Shown here piece after piece: positions 5,299 to 9,559 of a DNA stretch of 9,559 nt. The position numbers and the translations under genes were made by a program. The notes below the pieces were generated by a model. That model was given only the letters and a program-made list of their open reading frames with translations, was not told where the DNA came from and made no database searches. How positions within the stretch are numbered: the stretch's first letter is position 1; the number at the start of each line of letters is the position of its first letter. Source of the stretch: an uncultured Eubacterium sp. (lineage in GTDB: Bacteria > Bacillota_A > Clostridia > Lachnospirales > Lachnospiraceae); contig CAQBGY010000107.1 of assembly GCA_948759685.1 (NCBI GenBank), positions 1 through 9,559 of the forward strand, given 5' to 3'.

Positions 5299-6369
5299 CT
5301 AATAGTGGAAGTCCGGCTTGAAGGTGTATTTCCTTCCGTTCTCCTGCACTATCATCCGCTTGTTTTTCAATACGGTGATGAGGTCACGCAGTCTGTGGTC
5401 ACTGAGTCTGACACCGACAGAGGCGTATGCTTCCCGCAAAGCCCCTTCAAGTTCCTTGTAACCGTATTCGTCTTTCAGGGTGAATGCCGCTTCCAGTGCA
5501 ATGCGGTGCTGCTGTTCGGTGATGTCCCTATACGGGTCGAACTTCCCTCTATTCCCTTTTGTCTCGTCCTTGTCCTTGAACTGGTAGTCCTCCAGCAGTT
5601 CGGGCAATGCCTCCCCGTTGATGCGGAAAGCAAATGGCTCGAAGTCCACTGCCCTGATATGTGCGGTTTTGACTGTGCTTACACCGGGGTTCTTCTCGTC
5701 CTTTTCTACTTGCAGCACCGTTTCCGCCTTGTTGCTTAGCTCGGTTCCGATGTGCCCCCTTGCATGCTCGTCCCCCTTGTTCTGGTGCAGTATGGTGTGA
5801 ATGTGGATATTCCTTTCCCCCGTCCATGTCATCAGCAGGGAGATTACCTTCGTGGACTCGCTGGAACTGTTGATGTCATACACCATGTCTCGTATCCCGT
5901 CGATGACTACCAGCCCAACATTCTCGGTACGGTAGATTGCCTCCCTCACGATTGCTATGCGCTCTTCGGGCGTGTACTTCCGCAGGACGAGGAACTCGAG
6001 GTTCTCATGGTTGCTGTCGGTCGGCAGCCCCGCCATGCGAAGGCTACGCCTTGCCACTATCTCACAGTGGTAGGTGCTCTGCTCGGTGTCCACATAGAGT
6101 ATTTTCCGTTTGTTTTCGGGCAGTTCCGCCGTATAGTTCAGTACCGTCCCGTTTTTCAGCGCAGCCGCCACGATTGCGGAGACGTTGAACGTCTTCTTGC
6201 TTTTGGCTTTTCCGATTGACGCGCTGAAATTTCCCAGTGTGCCGATGACGGAGCCCTGCACTTTCAGGATTTCGGGCGCCTGCTCGTGGTTTTTCGAGAG
6301 GTCAAGCCGCGAGGCATGCCATAGGATTACCGCCTCTTCGGGTGTGATGTTTCTTTCCTTGTTGTCCAT
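5299..6369 (-). CDS. RepA-like AAA ATPase (AAA_25 type), NBU orf3 position
   Basis: A 356-residue RecA-fold ATPase. I chose the ATG at 6369, 11 nt after the preceding stop and behind the purine-rich GGGAG, not the longer open frame to 6657, which merely overlaps the upstream gene. The P-loop is GKAKSKKT (53-60), a variant in which the glycine before the key Lys59 is lysine. Walker B is VGLVVIDGIRD (151-161, Asp157). HTILHQNKGD (191-200) and the ARGHIGTEL stretch (203-211) follow the pattern of hexameric RepA/RSF1010-type helicases. The C-terminal part (about 275-356) is a helical, winged-helix-like module. It probably acts as helicase or initiator for the excised element with the primase downstream. 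In NBU1, the gene in this place (orf3) is implicated in excision. It is co-transcribed with the small HTH gene. Confidence 0.85.
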   Translation of the reverse strand: MDNKERNITPEEAVILWHASRLDLSKNHEQAPEILKVQGSVIGTLGNFSASIGKAKSKKTFNVSAIVAAALKNGTVLNYTAELPENKRKILYVDTEQSTYHCEIVARRSLRMAGLPTDSNHENLEFLVLRKYTPEERIAIVREAIYRTENVGLVVIDGIRDMVYDINSSSESTKVISLLMTWTGERNIHIHTILHQNKGDEHARGHIGTELSNKAETVLQVEKDEKNPGVSTVKTAHIRAVDFEPFAFRINGEALPELLEDYQFKDKDETKGNRGKFDPYRDITEQQHRIALEAAFTLKDEYGYKELEGALREAYASVGVRLSDHRLRDLITVLKNKRMIVQENGRKYTFKPDFHY

Positions 6370-6380
6370 ACTACATCTCC

Positions 6381-6689
6381 CTATCCGCGTCCCCCGCTTT
6401 TGCGTCCTGCCAGTTCCAGCGCCATGTCCGCATCGACGATGATTTTGCGTCCTATCTGCGTAATGGCTCTGTTTATCCTCCCGCTTTTCTTGATGCGGTT
6501 TGCTGTGGGTATGCTGCACCCGAACAGCCGGGCTATGCCGCCTATCCCGTACACATACTTCTTTTCCTTGTCGGCTGCCGGTTGGGCTGGCTTCGTTCCG
6601 CTTCCCTGCAAGGCGTGCCGGTTCAAGAATATGAACTCTTCGCCCGTCATCTGCCATACGGGCTTTGATAAAAGGTCTCTAATTTCCAT
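6381..6689 (-). CDS. Small helix-turn-helix protein, DUF3853 type (excision factor candidate)
   Basis: A 102-residue basic protein. After an acidic-hydrophobic N-terminus (MEIRDLLSKPVWQMTGEEF) and a linker at about 28-43, a winged helix-turn-helix covers about 45-92: YGIGGIARLFGCSIPTANRI reads as the two helices, and RKIIVDADMALEL as the wing and closing helix. This layout is shared by excisionase-type proteins and matches the DUF3853 family of Bacteroides elements. Its place matches orf2x of NBU1, which is required for excision, so a recombination directionality factor or a regulator of the operon is likely. It is the first gene of the mobilization and replication operon, behind the -7 box at 6757-6764 and a leader of about 60 nt. 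Confidence 0.85.
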   Translation of the reverse strand: MEIRDLLSKPVWQMTGEEFIFLNRHALQGSGTKPAQPAADKEKKYVYGIGGIARLFGCSIPTANRIKKSGRINRAITQIGRKIIVDADMALELAGRKSGGRG

Positions 6690-6717
6690 ATCAGAATGAA
6701 ATTAACGTTTGTACTGC

Positions 6718-6740
6718 AAGCCCTGCGCATGGGCTTTTTA
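6718..6740 (-). promoter_or_regulatory. Leader hairpin before the small HTH gene
   Basis: AAGCCC (6718-6723) and GGGCTT (6731-6736) form a 6-bp stem with a 7-nt loop. It lies between the predicted start of transcription (about 6750) and the ATG at 6689, so it would sit in the mRNA leader. Read on the plus strand it is followed by TTT and could instead stop any stray rightward transcript. Confidence 0.4.
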
Positions 6741-6756
6741 CCTCGTTCGAACAGTG

Positions 6757-6764
6757 CAAAGTTA
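6757..6764 (-). promoter_or_regulatory. -7 box of the HTH-ATPase-primase-relaxase operon
   Basis: TAACTTTG on the minus strand fits TAnnTTTG exactly. No good -33 TTTG is found at the usual distance, so activation by a regulator is plausible. Transcription would begin near 6750. Confidence 0.5.
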
Positions 6765-6791
6765 CTTCCGGGTACGGGTGGTAAGGATGTG

Positions 6792-6819
6792 GATAGCGTG
6801 ATTTGAATATCACGCTATC
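6792..6819. promoter_or_regulatory. 11-bp inverted repeat, probable operator
   Basis: GATAGCGTGAT (6792-6802) and ATCACGCTATC (6809-6819) form a perfect palindrome with a 6-bp spacer. It lies about 27 bp upstream of the -7 box, where a dimeric activator or repressor could bind. It is also 92 nt downstream of the coiled-coil gene's stop, but no U-run follows it on that strand, so a terminator is less likely. Confidence 0.5.
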
Positions 6820-6910
6820 TTGTTAAATATCAGTAAGTAATAAAGAGTGGTGGAAATTATTTTGAGTGGTAAAAGTGGTGGTATCGTGGAATGTCGGGAC
6901 ATATCACCGG

Positions 6911-7939
6911 CTATCGGAATATTGACCGCATTTCCTTGGCAAATTCCCGGTTGCTGTCACTGGGGAAATCGGAAACGGGCTCTTTGTATTTTGACTTGTA
7001 GTATGTATCGTCTATTCCCAGCAGGTTCATGATGTCCTCTTTCCATTTCTCTCTGTCCGGCTTGGGCAGCGTTTCACCCATAAGGAAAATGAGATAGCAT
7101 ACGCGTGCCTTCTCCCTCGGTCTTGTTTTCAGTCTGCCTTCGCATGGTTGCAGGTTCATGCTGGCGTAGAAGTCCAGTTCGGAAACGGCTTCGAACTGTT
7201 CACCGTTGCATTTCTCATAAATGGCTGACAGCAGCCGCATGGGGAAATAGGCGGGCGGGCTTGCCGGGGTGGTACCGGATGCGGACATTTCCTTTTCTTC
7301 CCCTTTCTTTTTCTTTTGGTCGGTCAGGTATTTTTCAAGGATTGCCAATAGTGAGCCGCCCAGCCTGCAAATGTCCCCGCAACGGTTTTGCAGGCATTGC
7401 AGGGCTTCCCGTCTTGCCTGCTCCTTCTGCCTGTACAGTTCATCCAGCTTGGTTTTCTCCTTGTCGTATTCCCGTTTGCACCGTTCGTACCTTCTTTCCA
7501 GCAGTTCTTCTTCCTGACGGTCGTGTTCCCTGAAACCTACCGCCTCCAAAGAGCCGTTCGCTTCCATGAGTTCCCGGTAATATCCGTTTGTGACTTTCAT
7601 CTGTCTGTCAATACCCCAGTCAAAACGGCTTTCATGCTGTCGGCAGACATATCCGGTATCGAGACGGTCGAAAAACTCCTTGCAGGTGTTGTAAGTCGAG
7701 ATGTTGCTTTCAATCTCACGTTTCAGGCTGTTCAGCAATATGGAGAAGTGCGCGGCGTCCATTTCAAGCATGAGGCTGATAAGTGCGGTTTCAAAGGTCT
7801 GCGTGTCTCCGTATTCTCTGTAAAAATCAGAGATGAACTGTTGCTTCTCAAAAGAGAAACTGCCGCCGGACATTATTTCGGTGTATATCTTATTGAGTTT
7901 CCCGTAGCGGGGTATCATTGAGGTTATTCTTTCTTCCAT
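6911..7939 (-). CDS. Coiled-coil protein of unknown function, NBU orf2 position
   Basis: A 342-residue, mostly helical cytoplasmic protein with no signal peptide or membrane segment. An N-terminal helical region (about 1-135) is followed by a strongly charged coiled coil at about 138-185 (EEELLERRYERCKREYDKEK and on), a low-complexity linker at about 208-230 (poly-Lys, then Ser/Thr/Pro), and a C-terminal domain at about 231-342 that includes a hydrophobic helix (ARVCYLIFLMGE) and a RSIF end. I recognise no catalytic motif. It lies 13 nt after the integrase stop and is surely co-transcribed with it. Its place equals orf2 of NBU1. A role as accessory or regulatory factor for integration or excision is a guess from position only. 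Confidence 0.75.
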   Translation of the reverse strand: MEERITSMIPRYGKLNKIYTEIMSGGSFSFEKQQFISDFYREYGDTQTFETALISLMLEMDAAHFSILLNSLKREIESNISTYNTCKEFFDRLDTGYVCRQHESRFDWGIDRQMKVTNGYYRELMEANGSLEAVGFREHDRQEEELLERRYERCKREYDKEKTKLDELYRQKEQARREALQCLQNRCGDICRLGGSLLAILEKYLTDQKKKKGEEKEMSASGTTPASPPAYFPMRLLSAIYEKCNGEQFEAVSELDFYASMNLQPCEGRLKTRPREKARVCYLIFLMGETLPKPDREKWKEDIMNLLGIDDTYYKSKYKEPVSDFPSDSNREFAKEMRSIFR

Positions 7940-7952
7940 GATATTCTTGCGG

Positions 7953-9245
7953 TTACAGTTGGTTGAATTTGTTCATTGCATTAGCCTTGATGTCATCGGC
8001 TATGTCTATGTAGGGCTTCATCGCCTTGTAGTCGCTGTGCCCCGTCCATTTCATCACCACTTGTGCGGGGATGCCCAATGCCAAAGCGTTACAGATGAAT
8101 GTTCGTCTTCCGGCATGGGTGCCTAGCAGCGCGTATTTGGGTGTGACGGTGTCTATACGTTCGTTTCCTTTGTAGTAAGTTTCCCTTACCGGGTCGTTGA
8201 TTTCCGCAAGCTCTCCCAGTTCTTTCAAATAATCGTTCATCTTCTGATTGCTGATGACCGGAAGTGCCTTATGGTCTTCAAAGTGCACGCCTTTGTATTT
8301 ATCCAATATCGCCTTGCTGTGGTTGTTCAACTCTATGATAAGACTGTCCGCAGTCTTGACGGTGGTCACTTCTATATGGTCGGGCTTGATGTCGCTCCGT
8401 TTGAGGTTGTACACGTCCGAATAGCGCAGCCCGCTGAAACAGCAGAACAGAAAGACATCCCTTACCCGTTCGAGATATTGCTTGGTCGGGGGTATCTTGT
8501 AGTCTTTCAGTCTGTTCAGTTCCTCCCATGTGAGGAATATCACTTTCTTGGGTGTGTTTTTCAGCTTGGGTTTGAAGCTGTCATAAGCCATGTTCTGATT
8601 GTACCCTTTCTTGAAACTCCACCGTAGGAACCATTTCAGGAAGGCTATCTGCTTGCCTATGGTGCTGTTGCGCATGTCCTTCTTGTTACGCAGGAAGTCC
8701 ACATAGTCATTCAGACCGTTCTCGGTGAACGTGTCAAAGGAAAGTTCATCCCTAAACTCTTTCAGGTGGTTCTTTACCGCAGCGAATTTTTCGTAGGTTG
8801 CGTCTGTCCAGTCGTTCTGTTTCCCACATTCCCTTACAAACTCCTCGAACGCCTCCCAAAAGCTGGTTTTAGGTTCCTCGGCTGTTTCCTGCTCTGTGGC
8901 TGGTGCATCCTTCATCCTTGCATTGAAGCTGTCCTTTATCTGTGCGGGTGTGGGTAGTACGTTCTGTACTTCAAACTCCTTGAAGATGTTCTGTATCTCC
9001 GTGTACTGTCTTAGCAGGTCTGCATTGATTTCGGATGCGCTTTGCTTCAGTTTGTTTGTGCATCCGTTCTTTACCCTTTGTTTGTCCGCATCCCATTTGG
9101 CTGTGTCAATGCGGTAGCCCGTTGTAAACTCTATGCGCTGGCTTGCGAATATCACACGCATACGGATAGGTACATTCTCTGTGATTGGCACGCCGTTTTT
9201 CTTCCGGCTTTCCAGTGCGAAAATGATGTTTCTTTTGATATTCAT
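7953..9245 (-). CDS. intN2: Tyrosine recombinase (IntN2-like integrase)
   Basis: A 430-residue site-specific recombinase that integrates and excises the element at the tRNA-Ser core. I chose the ATG at 9245 (MNIKRNIIFALESRKKNG), the usual start of Bacteroides integrases; a TTG at 9287 would add 14 residues and run through the arm-type repeats. The N-terminal arm-binding domain spans about 1-95, the SAM-like core-binding domain about 127-215, and the catalytic domain about 235-430. All active-site residues are present: Arg274 (SGLRYSD), Lys297, His377 and Arg380 (THAGRR), His403 (TGHSDYK) and Tyr412 (KPYIDI). The protein closely matches my memory of IntN2, the NBU2 integrase, and the att core agrees. 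The gene lies next to attR and heads an operon with the coiled-coil gene. Confidence 0.95.
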   Translation of the reverse strand: MNIKRNIIFALESRKKNGVPITENVPIRMRVIFASQRIEFTTGYRIDTAKWDADKQRVKNGCTNKLKQSASEINADLLRQYTEIQNIFKEFEVQNVLPTPAQIKDSFNARMKDAPATEQETAEEPKTSFWEAFEEFVRECGKQNDWTDATYEKFAAVKNHLKEFRDELSFDTFTENGLNDYVDFLRNKKDMRNSTIGKQIAFLKWFLRWSFKKGYNQNMAYDSFKPKLKNTPKKVIFLTWEELNRLKDYKIPPTKQYLERVRDVFLFCCFSGLRYSDVYNLKRSDIKPDHIEVTTVKTADSLIIELNNHSKAILDKYKGVHFEDHKALPVISNQKMNDYLKELGELAEINDPVRETYYKGNERIDTVTPKYALLGTHAGRRTFICNALALGIPAQVVMKWTGHSDYKAMKPYIDIADDIKANAMNKFNQL

Positions 9246-9249
9246 AATT

Positions 9250-9285
9250 GGGTGTGTTTGAAAATTGACACCCAAAAATACACCC
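9250..9285. repeat. Probable integrase arm-type sites, right end (paired with 82-119)
   Basis: ACACCC occurs at 9268-9273 and 9280-9285, 12 bp apart, with the inverted form GGGTGT at 9250-9255. The left end has the same set: ACACCC at 82-87 and 94-99, also 12 bp apart, and GGGTGT at 114-119. The matched spacing at both ends, outside any gene, fits binding sites for the integrase arm domain. Here they also lie in the integrase leader, so bound integrase might curb its own expression. Confidence 0.5.
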
Positions 9286-9300
9286 AAAAAGTGAGATATG

Positions 9301-9308
9301 CAAAGATA
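9301..9308 (-). promoter_or_regulatory. -7 box of the integrase operon
   Basis: TATCTTTG on the minus strand matches TAnnTTTG. No clear -33 TTTG lies at 19-21 bp upstream. Transcription would begin near 9294, giving a leader of about 50 nt that contains the arm-type repeats. Confidence 0.5.
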
Positions 9309-9405
9309 TTAAGAGATATTTTATTTTCTGTTTACTTTGTAATAACTTGGTAATTAACAAGATATTACGAGCTTGTGATATTGTTTGAAATGGTAGGTGA
9401 TAGAA

Positions 9406-9418
9406 CCTGTCTCTCCGC
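9406..9418. repeat. attR core, 13 bp (CCTGTCTCTCCGC)
   Basis: This is identical to the attL core at 35-47, but here it is not part of a tRNA fold: the bases before it (GGTGATAGAA) do not complete a T-arm. It marks the right end of the element; chromosomal DNA follows. Confidence 0.93.
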
Positions 9419-9559
9419 TGAACTTACTGGACAGAAATGGTCAGTAAACGGACAAAAAGCTACAAATCAATGATTTGTGGCTTTTTTTATTGCCCGAAAG
9501 TCCGGCTTCCAAGACTTCAAAAGTACGGTAAAAGACAAAGTTTCGTTACTAAATCGTTA
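9419..9559. other. Chromosomal flank downstream of the insertion
   Basis: This is the native sequence once next to the tRNA end. Apart from the terminator at 9454-9488 and a small repeat (TTACTG at 9424-9429, CAGTAA at 9442-9447), I see no gene in it. Confidence 0.75.
9454..9488 (+). terminator. Intrinsic terminator, probably the original tRNA-Ser terminator
   Basis: AGCTACAAATCA (9458-9469) and TGATTTGTGGCT (9471-9482) form a 12-bp stem with one G-T pair, though the innermost pairs must open to make a loop. It is preceded by A-rich bases and followed by seven Ts. It lies 36 bp past attR on the tRNA strand, where a tRNA terminator would be before the insertion. Confidence 0.8.

Larger units (their letters stand above)
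35..9418. mobile_element. NBU2-like integrative mobilizable element
   Basis: The element is bounded by 13-bp direct repeats at 35-47 and 9406-9418; one core copy plus the interior is about 9.37 kb. All protein genes read leftward. From attR the backbone runs: integrase, coiled-coil protein, small HTH protein, AAA ATPase, Toprim primase, oriT region, MobV relaxase. This matches the NBU1 order known as intN1, orf2, orf2x, orf3, prmN1, mobN1. From memory, the core sequence and the serine tRNA target are those of NBU2. There is no mating-pore machinery, so a helper conjugative transposon of CTnDOT type is presumably needed for transfer and perhaps to trigger excision. The backbone is clearly richer in G+C than the cargo at 126-2256, which suggests the cargo was acquired separately. 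Confidence 0.92.

Noticed and set aside
6370..6657. Extension of the ATPase frame upstream to 6657
   Set aside because: It overlaps nearly all of the small HTH gene in another frame, and its residues look like shadow coding. The ATG at 6369 has a purine-rich site and sits 11 nt after the preceding stop.
9246..9287. Integrase start at the TTG at 9287
   Set aside because: It would use a rare start and code through the arm-type repeats. Known Bacteroides integrases begin at the MNIKRN methionine (9245).

Overview
The window holds one complete integrated mobilizable element of about 9.4 kb, sitting in the 3' end of a serine tRNA gene of a Bacteroidales host (Bacteroides, Phocaeicola or Parabacteroides type). 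The host call rests on the Bacteroidetes-type integrase and MobV relaxase, on several -7 boxes of the form TAnnTTTG, and on the insertion site. A 13-bp direct repeat, CCTGTCTCTCCGC, occurs in the tRNA end (35-47) and again at 9406-9418. As I recall it, this is the attachment core of the Bacteroides element NBU2. The integrase and the gene order also fit the NBU1/NBU2 family, so I read this as an NBU2-like element.

Layout from left to right: tRNA-Ser 3' end with attL (1-47); an element-borne terminator hairpin that also contains probable integrase arm sites (82-126); an AT-rich cargo operon of four envelope proteins, all on the minus strand (126-2256); a 334-bp gap holding a promoter and a remarkable 171-nt nested hairpin (2257-2590); the MobV relaxase (2591-3937); an oriT-like hairpin cluster (3938-4122); a Toprim primase (4123-5091); an array of inverted repeats and TATATA tracts that looks like a replication origin (5092-5298); a RepA/AAA_25-type ATPase (5299-6369); a small helix-turn-helix DUF3853-type protein (6381-6689); a promoter and operator region (6690-6910); a coiled-coil protein of unknown function (6911-7939); the tyrosine integrase (7953-9245); its promoter and arm sites (9246-9405); attR; and chromosomal flank with what was probably the tRNA's own terminator (9419-9559).

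How the parts probably work together: the integrase, with the small HTH protein and other operon products, excises the element as a circle. The ATPase and primase probably act on the circle or the transferred strand. The relaxase nicks oriT. No type IV secretion genes are present, so transfer would need a helper conjugative element. The backbone is typical of known NBUs. The new content is the cargo: a tightly coupled four-gene operon (zinc ribbon plus membrane segments, a small membrane protein, an anchored exported protein and an RDD membrane protein) behind a long structured leader. It replaces the resistance genes known from NBU2. I recognise no described system with this composition and do not assign it a function.
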